Positions 8,639 through 16,880 of a DNA stretch of 42,876 nt are shown piece after piece (positions within the stretch are counted from its first letter, which is position 1; each line of letters opens with the position of its first letter). A program made the position numbers and the translations under genes. Below the pieces are notes generated by a model. That model was not told the origin of the DNA. It was given only the letters and a program-made list of their open reading frames with translations, and did not search any database. The DNA comes from Bacteroidales bacterium. Its GTDB lineage: Bacteria > Bacteroidota > Bacteroidia > Bacteroidales > UBA932. The stretch is taken from positions 1 through 42,876 of the forward strand of contig JAFTGA010000057.1 in the NCBI GenBank assembly GCA_017458145.1, written 5' to 3'.

Positions 8639-10510
8639 ATGAAACTGCATACATTCATTCCGGCCCTCGCATGCACCCTCCTTCTGGGTGGCGTCGCGAC
8701 CTCCTGCCTGTCCGACAAGGACTTCCTCACCGAGAAGCCGAAGGCCCAGCTGACCATCGCCAATGCCTACAACACTTCCGACCAGGTGGTCAACACCCTG
8801 CTGACCGGCTACTTTGAGTTCGAGGAGCTCTTCTTCCCGAACGCCATGGGCCAGGGCATCGCATACAACACTTCCACCGGCACGGATATGACCGACAACA
8901 AATACCAGCTCGGCATGGGTTCCCACATGAGCAACTTCACCGCCGCCTGGTCCGCCGATTCCGATCTCCCGAAGAGCCTCTGGGACAAGTTCTACAAGAT
9001 CATCTCCTACGCCAACCTGGCGCTCATCAAGATCGACGAGGTCGAATGGTCCTCCGAGGCCGAGAAGAGCCGCGTCGCCGCAGAAGCGAAATTCCTCCGC
9101 GGGCTGGCTTATCTGCGCCTGGGCGAACTCTTCGGCGGCGTGCCGATGGTGCTTGAGTACACCGAGACCCCGAACTACGCCTACGAACGCGCTTCCCGCT
9201 CCGAGACCTACGCCGCCGCGATCGACGACCTCAAGGCCGCCTACGCCGGGCTGCCCTGGGACGTGAAGGCCGAATACGGCCGCGCCGGCAAGGGTGCCGC
9301 GGGCATGTTCCTCGCCGAAGCCTACCTGGCCGACGGCGTGGAGAGCAACGACAACAAGACTTCCTACGATGAGGCCGCCAAGGTGGCCCGGGAAGTGATC
9401 GCCCACCACCCGCTGATGACCGGGCGTTTCGGTGTCCGCCTGCCCGACGCCGCCGGATCCAACTATGGCATCCCCAATGCCTACCCGGAAGGCAACGTGA
9501 TGTCCGACCTTTTCGTCGCCCAGAACATCATCAGCGCCGCCAATACGGAGGCCATCTGGGTGATGGTCAGCGCTCCCGACTACGCCACCTTCACCGCCAA
9601 CGGCGGCGAATTCTTCAACCCGACCCCGGGCGGACGCCGTTGCTGCACGCTGGGCTTCACCCCCGCCCTGCAGGACTACAACTGGGCGCCCGAGTACGCG
9701 GAAACCGGCGCGGCTGCCGGTCCCTGGAAGGCTTTCTCCGCCAAGTACGGCGGCGAGATGAGCCCCGCCACCCACGGCGGCACCGGCTGGGCCCAGAGCA
9801 CCCCGACCTGGTTCGCCTCCTACACGATGTGGGACGATGAGCACAACAACAACTCCCTGGGCAACGACCTCCGCTACATCGAGGACGTGACGGTCAAGAC
9901 CGAGTATATGTGCTGCGACGAGAACCACTCCCTCTATGAGCAGAAAGTCGGCTGGGACCAGATCGACCACTCCACCCCGGAACTCGCCGGCATCTTCTTC
10001 CCGATCTGGTACAAGGAGACTCCGTTCGACCTCTGGGACTATGATCCGGCGGATCCCGGCTTCTCCTGGTTCGGCAAGTACATCAACTTCTACCGTTCCA
10101 AGTATGCCGCCCGCACCTCTGAGGTGTACCTCCTGCTCGCCGAAGCCCTGCTGCGCGGCGGTGACAAGGCCGGCGCCCTCGACGCCCTCAACGCCGTCCG
10201 CGAGCGTGCCAACGCCAATCCGTTCGGCGACATCGACATCAACACCATCCTGGACGAGCGCGGCCGCGAACTGCTCTACGAAGAGTTCCGCTGGGCGACC
10301 TTCCTGCGGATGAAACCGGCCGAGTGGAAAGCCCGCATCAACGACTACAGCATGTACCACGCCAGGAGCGGTGCCGAGGTCTATCCGGCCATCCGCCGCT
10401 GGGCCGAGGATGCAGACGACATCAAGTTCGACCTCTTCCCCATTCCGCAGACCTACATCGACCTCAACACCGGTGCCAAATTGGAGCAGAACGCCGGCTG
10501 GACGAAGTAA
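8639..10510 (+). CDS. susD: SusD-like glycan-binding lipoprotein
   Basis: The 623-residue surface lipoprotein binds glycan and closes over the SusC barrel. Its N-terminus MKLHTFIPALACTLLLGG leads to a lipobox ending in Cys23 (VATSC). The N-terminal RagB/SusD helices show the usual EAKFLRGLAYLRLGELFGGV segment, and the C-terminal part has the family pattern SEVYLLLAEALLRGG followed by LNAVRERA and LDERGRELLYE. It is in one operon with susC and is followed by an esterase gene. The specificity cannot be read from the sequence. Confidence 0.95.
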   Translation: MKLHTFIPALACTLLLGGVATSCLSDKDFLTEKPKAQLTIANAYNTSDQVVNTLLTGYFEFEELFFPNAMGQGIAYNTSTGTDMTDNKYQLGMGSHMSNFTAAWSADSDLPKSLWDKFYKIISYANLALIKIDEVEWSSEAEKSRVAAEAKFLRGLAYLRLGELFGGVPMVLEYTETPNYAYERASRSETYAAAIDDLKAAYAGLPWDVKAEYGRAGKGAAGMFLAEAYLADGVESNDNKTSYDEAAKVAREVIAHHPLMTGRFGVRLPDAAGSNYGIPNAYPEGNVMSDLFVAQNIISAANTEAIWVMVSAPDYATFTANGGEFFNPTPGGRRCCTLGFTPALQDYNWAPEYAETGAAAGPWKAFSAKYGGEMSPATHGGTGWAQSTPTWFASYTMWDDEHNNNSLGNDLRYIEDVTVKTEYMCCDENHSLYEQKVGWDQIDHSTPELAGIFFPIWYKETPFDLWDYDPADPGFSWFGKYINFYRSKYAARTSEVYLLLAEALLRGGDKAGALDALNAVRERANANPFGDIDINTILDERGRELLYEEFRWATFLRMKPAEWKARINDYSMYHARSGAEVYPAIRRWAEDADDIKFDLFPIPQTYIDLNTGAKLEQNAGWTK

Positions 10511-10533
10511 CCATCTACTGAAACCTCTATCCC

Positions 10534-10563
10534 TGAGGCGGCGGATCGCAGTCCGCCGCCTCA
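10534..10563 (+). terminator. Strong hairpin between susD and the first esterase
   Basis: TGAGGCGGCGGA (10534-10545) pairs perfectly with TCCGCCGCCTCA (10552-10563) around a 6-nt loop, followed by TTTATTG. The U-tract is weak, so it may only attenuate read-through or protect the susCD mRNA rather than stop transcription before the esterase, 14 bp on. Confidence 0.6.
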
Positions 10564-10577
10564 TTTATTGTTCAAAT

Positions 10578-11735
10578 ATGAAAAAGATGTTCCCCTTTCT
10601 TCTGGCGGCCCTGATGACGTGCGCGCCGCTCCGTGCCCAGTACCCTGGCAGCCAATATCTTCCGCAGGTCGAAGGCAATTGCGTCACCTTCCGGCTGCAG
10701 GCGGACAAGGCGCAGGACGTGCAACTCTTCGGCGACTTCCTGCCCGGCGTCAACGAATACCGGCTGGGCGGACACGTCGCCATGGTCCGCAATGCCGACG
10801 GACTCTGGGAATATACGGCCCGCGGACTGGCTCCGGACTTCTATTACTACTATTTCGAGGTGGACGGCGTGCGGGTTCTGGATCCGCACAATCTCAAGCT
10901 GGTCTGCAACTATTCCGAGTTCTACAACTCCTTTCTGGTCCCGGGCGACGGGAGCCGCAACCTGGAGCAGACCGGCGTCCCGGCCGGGACGCTCGTCACG
11001 CACTGGTACGACTCACCGGAATATGGCGGACAGCGGCGCCTCAACGTCTGGCTGCCGGCGGACTACGACGCATCCGGCAGCTATCCCGTCCTGTATATGA
11101 TCCCGGGCGGCGGGGACGACGAGGACACCTGGACCGATATGGGACGCCTGCCCCAGATTCTCAGCCACATGACCGCCTCGGGCGAGGCCGTCCCGATGAT
11201 CGTGGTGCTCGTCAACGCAATGCCCAACCAATGGGCCGCTCCGCACGTGATGAATCCCATCCCGGGTGCCAGGAGCCACTTTGAGCTGATGGGCACGCCG
11301 CAGGGCGCCTCCGGCGGAGAATTCTGCAATGATCTGATACGCAATATCATTCCGTTCATCGAAGGGCATTACTCCGTGCGCAGGGACCGCGGCGGCAGGG
11401 CCGTATGCGGCGTCTCCATGGGCGGCGTGTACCAGATGTACCTGCTGGAGCGCCGGCCGGACTTGTTCGCCTACGTTGCCCTGATGGGCTCCGGCCTGAT
11501 GAATGCGGCTCCGGATGCGGCCGATGCTGCGCTGCGGCCGCTCAAGGAGGCCGGGTATTCGCTGATGTGGATCGGCGCAGGCAGCCAGGACATGGCGCTC
11601 CGCAGCGCCCGCAACCTGATGTCCGCCCTGGAACGCAGCCGCATGCCGTACACTTACTACGACTCCGCCGACGGCCACAACTGGCGCTCCTGGCGCCGCG
11701 ACCTGCAGCAGCTGCTGCCGCTGCTCTTCCGCTGA
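10578..11735 (+). CDS. CE1-like esterase with N-terminal Ig-like domain (PUL esterase 1)
   Basis: This 385-residue secreted alpha/beta-hydrolase has a signal peptide (MKKMFPFLLAALMTCAPLRAQ). An N-terminal early-set, CBM48-like domain covers about residues 30-120 (VTFRLQADKAQDVQLFGDF), and an esterase-D-type catalytic domain follows. The nucleophile is Ser280 in GVSMGG and the His is His367 in DGHNWRSWR. Proteins of this build in Bacteroidetes PULs are feruloyl or acetyl-xylan esterases. It is the third gene of the susCD operon, behind a hairpin. The ATG at 10578 starts the signal peptide; a longer frame from 10371 overlaps susD and is rejected. The acyl group removed is not known. Confidence 0.9.
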   Translation: MKKMFPFLLAALMTCAPLRAQYPGSQYLPQVEGNCVTFRLQADKAQDVQLFGDFLPGVNEYRLGGHVAMVRNADGLWEYTARGLAPDFYYYYFEVDGVRVLDPHNLKLVCNYSEFYNSFLVPGDGSRNLEQTGVPAGTLVTHWYDSPEYGGQRRLNVWLPADYDASGSYPVLYMIPGGGDDEDTWTDMGRLPQILSHMTASGEAVPMIVVLVNAMPNQWAAPHVMNPIPGARSHFELMGTPQGASGGEFCNDLIRNIIPFIEGHYSVRRDRGGRAVCGVSMGGVYQMYLLERRPDLFAYVALMGSGLMNAAPDAADAALRPLKEAGYSLMWIGAGSQDMALRSARNLMSALERSRMPYTYYDSADGHNWRSWRRDLQQLLPLLFR

Positions 11736-11778
11736 ACCGGCGCGGCCGGCAAGGTCCCGGCCCGAAGCGGACACAAAT

Positions 11779-11810
11779 GGATGGGTGCCCGGAGAAACGG
11801 GCACCCATCC
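11779..11810. terminator. Terminator hairpin between convergent genes
   Basis: GGATGGGTGCCCG (11779-11791) pairs perfectly with CGGGCACCCATCC (11798-11810) around a 6-nt loop, followed by TTGTATA. It lies between the convergent ends of the susCD-esterase operon and the GH3 gene and may serve both. Confidence 0.75.
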
Positions 11811-11858
11811 TTGTATACACCTATGACAAACGGGCCGTCGGAACGGCGCTGATTGCTT

Positions 11859-14123
11859 TTAGAAAGAGACTTCCGCCTTCTGGCGGATATCGTCGGAGGC
11901 AGCGCCGAGCAGGAGCTCCAGCCGGCCGTGCTCGAGATCCCAGGCGTTCTTGTCCACGTTCCAGTAGCGCAGGTCGTCGGAGGCGATTTCCAGCGTGACG
12001 GTCCGGGTCTCGCCGGGCTGCAGGCTCACGCGGGCGAAGGCCTTGAGTTCCTTTTCAGGCCACTCCACCTTGCTGTCCGGACGGCTGACATACAGCTGCA
12101 CGACCTCGTCGGCGGCCATCTGTCCGGCATTGGTCAGCGGGAAACTGACCTGAATGCCCTTCTTGCCGGCGGAAGCCCGGACAGCACCGTAGTTGAAGTC
12201 CACGTAGGACAGGCCGTGACCGAAGGCATACATCGGCTTGATGTCCTTGGTATCGAACCAGCGGTAGCCCACGAGAGACCCCTCGGTGTACTTGGACACT
12301 GGCTTGGGGAGCGCGTCGATGAAGGCCTGGCGCTCGGCGGGAGACATCTTGAGGACGTCCTCGCGGTACATCAGGGTGAAGAGGTCGCCGCCCTGCGTCT
12401 TGTCGGGGAAGTTGCCCAGCGCAAAGGCCGGGGAATCCTCCAGACGGGCCGGGAAGGTGAACGGAAGCTTGCCGGACGGGGCGATGTCGCCAAACAGGAC
12501 CTCGGCCAGGGCGGTGCCGCCCTCGGTGCCGTTCCACCAGCCCTGCAAGATGGCCGGGCTGACCGGCTCAAGCTCGCGCAGGTCGGTCGGACCGCCGGAA
12601 ATCAGCACGGTGACGAGTTTCGGATTGACGGCGGCCAGGGCCTTCACGATTTCATTCTGTCCGACAGGCAGGTCGATGTTGGCGCGGTCGCTGCCCTCGG
12701 TCTCGATGCTCTTGTTGGTGCCGCCGAAGAAGATCACGAGGTCGGCCTCACGGGCCAGGGCGACGGCCTCGGCGAGCAGCGCGGGATCGGCCGGCTCATC
12801 GATGGCAGCCGCCTCCAGCGGATCGGCCTTGGCCGGGGCGGGCCCCCAGCGGCGGCCCGGGAAATTCTTGTAGCCGGGCGCATAGAGCACCTCGGCGGCG
12901 TCTCCGGCGCGCCGGCGGATACCCTCGAGCGGCGTGACCTCATAGAGGGCCTTGACACCGGCGCCCATGCCGCCGGACTGGGTCTTGAGGACGGCGTTCT
13001 GGCCGATGACGGCTATCTTCTTCACCTCGCGGGAGAGCGGCAGCAGTCCGCCCTCGTTCTTGAGCAGCACGATGGACTTCTCCGCCACCGCCTTGGCAAT
13101 CTCCTGGCACTCAGGCTGGGAAGTCATCTTCGTGTTGGCCACGTTGTCGGGCACGGCCTCGACGGCATAGCGCACGCGCAGGATCTGGCGGACTTTCTCG
13201 TTGACCAGTTCCTCGGTCAGGGCACCGGTCCTGACGGAATCGATCACCGGCTGGCCCAGGTAGTTGCTGCCCGTCATCTGGACATTCAGGCCGTGCAGCA
13301 TGGCGCCCATCGTGCTGTGGGTGCCGCCCCAGTCGGAGACGGTGAAGCCCTTGAAGCCCCACTCGCCACGGAGAATCTCGTTCAGCAGGTGCTCGTTCTC
13401 GGAGCAATAGTCCCCGTTGACCTTATTATAAGCCGGCATCACGCTCATCGCGCCGCCTTCGCGGATTGCCCGCTCGAACGGCTTGAGATAGATCTCGCGA
13501 AGGGTGCGCTCATCCAGCTGGGCGTCGACACTGCCGCGGTTGGTCTCCTGGTTGTTGACGGCGAAGTGCTTGATGCACACGGCCGTCCCCTGGTCCTGGA
13601 CACCTTTTGTATAATAAAGGGCAAGGGCCGCGCTGAGGATCGGATCCTCGCTCAGGTACTCATAGGTGCGGCCGCCGACAGGCAGGCGCTGGATATTGAC
13701 GGCCGGGCCGAGGATCACGTCCTTGCCGCGCAGGCGGGCTTCGATGCCCATCCCCTTGCCGTACTGGTAGGCCAGATCCTCGGACCAGGTGGCGGCGAGG
13801 GCCGAGCCGGTCGGGAAATAGGTGGCGGAGTCGAGCTGCCAGCCCGCGGACTGGAATCCGTTCGGGACGCCTTCCTCGCGTATGCCGAACGGGCCGTCCG
13901 CATAGTGGATGTCGGCAATGCCGAGGCGCTCCACGCCCGCGGAAGACATGTTGGTCTTGCTGTGAAGCATCTCGACCTTCTCCTCGAGGGTCATCTGCGC
14001 GATGACGGCATCGATCTTGGCATCGTTCGCCGCCAGGCGGTCCTGCGGCGTGACCGGCTGCGCGCACGCGGCAAGCAGCGCAGCGGCGCCGGCCAGGGAA
14101 AGAATGGTTTTGATTCTGTACAT
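11859..14123 (-). CDS. GH3 family beta-glycosidase lipoprotein
   Basis: This 754-residue exo-glycosidase removes terminal beta-linked sugars, most often glucose or xylose in this family. A lipobox (LLAACAQ, Cys20) puts it in the periplasm or on a membrane surface. The GH3 N-terminal barrel has the nucleophile Asp264 in VSDWGG and the substrate-binding KHFAVNNQE. The alpha/beta C-terminal domain and a fibronectin-III-like domain with DLRYWN near the C-terminus follow. Length and order match BglX-type enzymes (about 765 residues). The ATG at 14121-14123 begins the signal peptide. It is the only glycoside hydrolase of the locus and is divergent from a carboxylesterase. Whether it is a glucosidase or xylosidase cannot be told. 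Confidence 0.94.
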   Translation of the reverse strand: MYRIKTILSLAGAAALLAACAQPVTPQDRLAANDAKIDAVIAQMTLEEKVEMLHSKTNMSSAGVERLGIADIHYADGPFGIREEGVPNGFQSAGWQLDSATYFPTGSALAATWSEDLAYQYGKGMGIEARLRGKDVILGPAVNIQRLPVGGRTYEYLSEDPILSAALALYYTKGVQDQGTAVCIKHFAVNNQETNRGSVDAQLDERTLREIYLKPFERAIREGGAMSVMPAYNKVNGDYCSENEHLLNEILRGEWGFKGFTVSDWGGTHSTMGAMLHGLNVQMTGSNYLGQPVIDSVRTGALTEELVNEKVRQILRVRYAVEAVPDNVANTKMTSQPECQEIAKAVAEKSIVLLKNEGGLLPLSREVKKIAVIGQNAVLKTQSGGMGAGVKALYEVTPLEGIRRRAGDAAEVLYAPGYKNFPGRRWGPAPAKADPLEAAAIDEPADPALLAEAVALAREADLVIFFGGTNKSIETEGSDRANIDLPVGQNEIVKALAAVNPKLVTVLISGGPTDLRELEPVSPAILQGWWNGTEGGTALAEVLFGDIAPSGKLPFTFPARLEDSPAFALGNFPDKTQGGDLFTLMYREDVLKMSPAERQAFIDALPKPVSKYTEGSLVGYRWFDTKDIKPMYAFGHGLSYVDFNYGAVRASAGKKGIQVSFPLTNAGQMAADEVVQLYVSRPDSKVEWPEKELKAFARVSLQPGETRTVTLEIASDDLRYWNVDKNAWDLEHGRLELLLGAASDDIRQKAEVSF

Positions 14124-14155
14124 AATGAATATAGCGTTATCTTGAATTTTCAACC

Positions 14156-14163
14156 TAAAGTTA
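14156..14163 (-). promoter_or_regulatory. Predicted -7 box of the GH3 gene
   Basis: The minus strand reads TAACTTTA, seven of eight positions of TAnnTTTG, about 33 bp before the start codon. The TGAACAT box at 14214-14220 is exactly 50 bp upstream, but points the other way from the boxes of susC and the plus-strand carboxylesterase. Confidence 0.35.
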
Positions 14164-14193
14164 GTCAGATTCCGCCAAAATACCGCCATGCCG

Positions 14194-14295
14194 CTGACAT
14201 TCGGGAAGGTTTTTGAACATCGGGCATAATATTCCTGCACAGGACGGCGGCGGCGCCGGCCGGCCTGAACATCGGGACAAAGGATTGAACACCGC
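14194..14295. promoter_or_regulatory. Two pairs of TGAACAT-type half-sites in a divergent promoter
   Basis: Four related boxes lie between the GH3 and carboxylesterase genes: CTGACATTCGGG at 14194, TTGAACATCGGG at 14213, CTGAACATCGGG at 14265 and TTGAACACCGC at 14285. Within each pair the spacing is 19-20 bp, about two helical turns, as expected for an AraC-type dimer on direct repeats. The 14213 box is 50 bp from the GH3 -7 box and the 14265 box is 50 bp from the carboxylesterase -7 box. The binding protein is inferred to be the HTCS. Confidence 0.5.
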
Positions 14296-14322
14296 AACGA
14301 GCACTTTGCAGCAGAGAATTCC

Positions 14323-14330
14323 TATCTTTG
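14323..14330 (+). promoter_or_regulatory. Predicted -7 box of the carboxylesterase operon
   Basis: TATCTTTG is a full match to TAnnTTTG, 24 bp before the start codon. There is no TTTG at the proper -33 distance. The TGAACAT box at 14266-14272 ends exactly 50 bp upstream. Confidence 0.55.
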
Positions 14331-14353
14331 TTTTCAGACAAATTCTGTTGAAT

Positions 14354-15718
14354 ATGACCAGACCCTCCACCCTTCTGCTGTCCGCCGCGGCCCTGCTGCT
14401 CGCGGCGTGCGCGCCCAAGAACCCCGTCCTGACCGTTTCCGGCGGCCGGATCCAGGGCGTGCTGACCGATTCCTCCTCCGTAATGGTTTATAAGGGCATC
14501 CCGTATGCCGCCCCGCCCGTGGGCGCGCTGCGCTGGCAGGCCCCGCAGCCCGTGCCCGCCTGGGAGGGCGTACGCGTGTGCGACAAGTTCAGCGCCATTT
14601 CCCTGCAGTCCGGCAACGCCCCCGGCACCTTCTACGGCGACGAATTCTACTGGATGGGCGACCCGGAGCAGAACGAAGACTGTCTCTACCTCAACGTCTG
14701 GGCTCCGGCCGGCACGGTCGGCAAGCCGGACGCCAAACTGCCCGTCGCGATGTGGATTCACGGCGGTGCCTATATGAACGGCTACGGCCACGAAGTCACG
14801 ATGGACGGCGACGCCTGGGCGCGCCGCGGCGTGATCCTCGTCACGATCAACTACCGCCTCGGCACGCTCGGTTTCCTCTCCCACCCCGAGCTCACCGCCG
14901 AGCAGGGCCAGTCCGGCAACTACGGCACGATGGACCAGATCGCCGCCCTGCAGTGGGTACACGACAACATCGCGGCCTTCGGCGGCGACCCCGCCAACAT
15001 CACCGTCTTCGGCCAGAGCGCCGGTGCGATGAGCGTCAAGACGCTGCTTATCTCTCCCCTCTCCCGCGGCCTGCTGGCCAAGGCCATCATCCAGAGCGGC
15101 GGCGGCATCGGACTCCGGAGTCTCGCCCCGGCGGACAACGTCCCGCAGTCCTTCTATGACGCGCAGGGCAAGGACATCATGGACAATGCCGGGCTGACGG
15201 ACCTCCAGGCCATGCGGGCCGCCCCGGCGGAAGACATTTTCGCCGCCTCCGGCAAGTACATGCAGGCGGACAAGGGCTTCGTGATGCTCTCGCCGCACAA
15301 CGACGGCAAGGTCCTCACCGAAGACTTCGACCACGCCCTCTACGACCGTTCGATGGCGCAGGTGCCCGTGATGATCGGCTACAACAAGGACGACATGGGC
15401 ATCCTGGCCGGTGCGGGCGTGGACCGTTTCTGCGCCGTGCGCGATTCGCTCGGCTGTCCGGTCTGGGAATACGAATTCCTGCGCGAGCTCCCGACCGACG
15501 ACGCCCATCCGGCTTCCAGGGCCGGCGCCTTCCACTCCGCCGAGCTCTGGTATACCTTCGGCACGCTCGGCAGGAGCTGGCGTCCCTTCATCCCGGCCGA
15601 CTACGCCCTGTCGGAGCGGATGGTGGACGCCTGGACGGCCTTCTGCCGCAGCGGCGACCCCGGCTGGCCCGCCTACAAGCACGACAAGCCCTACAAGGAA
15701 AACTTTGATATCCAATAA
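14354..15718 (+). CDS. Type-B carboxylesterase lipoprotein (CE10-like, PUL esterase 2)
   Basis: This 454-residue alpha/beta-hydrolase has a lipoprotein signal (LLLAACAP, Cys19). It shows the family marks YKGIPYAAPPVGALRWQ, EDCLYLNVWAP, the oxyanion stretch WIHGGAY and the nucleophile Ser222 in FGQSAGAMS. The catalytic His is His394 in GAFHSAELWYTFG. At the place of the usual catalytic Glu (DEG in p-nitrobenzyl esterases) the protein has NKDDMG, so an Asp (346 or 347) may serve as the acid. At 454 residues it is shorter than the usual 500-550. It likely removes acyl groups from small PUL products. The next esterase gene follows after 6 bp in the same operon. Confidence 0.9.
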   Translation: MTRPSTLLLSAAALLLAACAPKNPVLTVSGGRIQGVLTDSSSVMVYKGIPYAAPPVGALRWQAPQPVPAWEGVRVCDKFSAISLQSGNAPGTFYGDEFYWMGDPEQNEDCLYLNVWAPAGTVGKPDAKLPVAMWIHGGAYMNGYGHEVTMDGDAWARRGVILVTINYRLGTLGFLSHPELTAEQGQSGNYGTMDQIAALQWVHDNIAAFGGDPANITVFGQSAGAMSVKTLLISPLSRGLLAKAIIQSGGGIGLRSLAPADNVPQSFYDAQGKDIMDNAGLTDLQAMRAAPAEDIFAASGKYMQADKGFVMLSPHNDGKVLTEDFDHALYDRSMAQVPVMIGYNKDDMGILAGAGVDRFCAVRDSLGCPVWEYEFLRELPTDDAHPASRAGAFHSAELWYTFGTLGRSWRPFIPADYALSERMVDAWTAFCRSGDPGWPAYKHDKPYKENFDIQ

Positions 15719-15724
15719 GCAAAC

Positions 15725-16810
15725 ATGAAACGCATTCTGCTGCTCGCAGCCCTTTTCTGCTGCACCCTGCCGCTGTCCGCCCAGTGGCAGCGCCGGGCCA
15801 CCCCGGCCGACACCCTCCACTCCACCGTCGTGCTCCCCGACGGCGACGTCATCTTCCAGATCTACGCGCCCAAGGCGCGGACCGTCTCCGTGGCGGGCGA
15901 CCTGCCCTGGGGGCAGCCCGTCGTCTTCCGCGAAAGCCCGGACGGCGTCTGGAAAGGACGCTGCAAAGGCCTGGGAGACGGCGTGTTCCGCTACCATTTC
16001 ATCGTGGACGGCATCTCCGTCCAGGACCCCGCGAGCCCGCAGGCCGGAGAGACGTCCGCCCTGCTGACGGTCGGCGAAGGCTATGTCAGGGACGTGCCGC
16101 ACGGCGCCCTCGCCCAGCGCTGGTACGCTTCCAATACCCTCGGCGGCATGCGCCGGATGCACGTCTGGACCCCCGCCGGCTATGAAAACGGCAAGCAGAA
16201 ACTTCCGGTCCTGTACCTCATCCACGGCGGCGGCGACAACGACGCCTCCTGGCCGACGGTCGGGGCTGCCGGCTGGATCCTCGACGAACTGCTGGCCGAA
16301 GGCAAAATCGTCCCGATGATCGTCGTGATGCCCAACGGAACCGTCACCGGCGTCCCCAATGAGGTCCCGCCCTTCGCCGAAGACATGATGACGGACATCA
16401 TTCCTTTCATTGAAAGCAACTACCGCGTGATCGCCAAGCCTGAGAGCCGCGCCGTGGCAGGCCTGTCCATGGGCGGAATGGAGACGATGGAGGTCATCTT
16501 CAGGAATCCCGACTTCTTCCGCTACGCCTGGGTCCTCTCCTCCAGCTTCCAGCCCGGCCAGGACCCTGCCGCCGAAGCCGCCCGCCTGCACGTGGCCGAC
16601 AACGTCGCCCGTATCAACAAGACCTACAAGGCTTTCGTCTTCACCCAGGGCGGTCCTTCCGACATCGCCTACCAGAACTGCGTCAACACCCGCAAGGCCC
16701 TGGAAGGCCTCGGGCTCCGTTTCGACTATATGGAGAACGCCCAGGCCGGCCACAGCTGGGCCACCTGGCGCGCCGACCTCCGGGCCCTCGCCCCCACCCT
16801 CTTCCGCTAG
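15725..16810 (+). CDS. CE1-like esterase with N-terminal Ig-like domain (PUL esterase 3)
   Basis: This 361-residue secreted esterase has a signal peptide (MKRILLLAALFCCTLPLSAQ) and an early-set domain at about 35-105 (VIFQIYAPKARTVSVAGDL). The catalytic domain carries YLIHGGGDNDASW, Ser248 in GLSMGG and His343 in AGHSWATWR. It is of the same class as the esterases at 10578, 16881 and 18021 but clearly diverged from them, so the set is not a recent tandem duplication. It follows the carboxylesterase in one operon and is closed by a strong terminator. Feruloyl or acetyl esterase activity is likely from the family; the substrate is inference. Confidence 0.9.
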   Translation: MKRILLLAALFCCTLPLSAQWQRRATPADTLHSTVVLPDGDVIFQIYAPKARTVSVAGDLPWGQPVVFRESPDGVWKGRCKGLGDGVFRYHFIVDGISVQDPASPQAGETSALLTVGEGYVRDVPHGALAQRWYASNTLGGMRRMHVWTPAGYENGKQKLPVLYLIHGGGDNDASWPTVGAAGWILDELLAEGKIVPMIVVMPNGTVTGVPNEVPPFAEDMMTDIIPFIESNYRVIAKPESRAVAGLSMGGMETMEVIFRNPDFFRYAWVLSSSFQPGQDPAAEAARLHVADNVARINKTYKAFVFTQGGPSDIAYQNCVNTRKALEGLGLRFDYMENAQAGHSWATWRADLRALAPTLFR

Positions 16811-16830
16811 CGGGAGTGCAGCCAAATTCA

Positions 16831-16866
16831 AAAGAGGCCTGCGGACGGATCCGCAGGCCTCTTTTT
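16831..16866. terminator. Intrinsic terminator, usable from both sides
   Basis: AAAGAGGCCTGCGGA (16831-16845) and TCCGCAGGCCTCTTT (16850-16864) form a 15-bp perfect stem with a 4-nt loop, flanked by A-rich and T-rich ends. It ends the carboxylesterase operon and probably also the convergent esterase pair. Confidence 0.88.
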
Positions 16867-16880
16867 GGTATCATCAGGTC

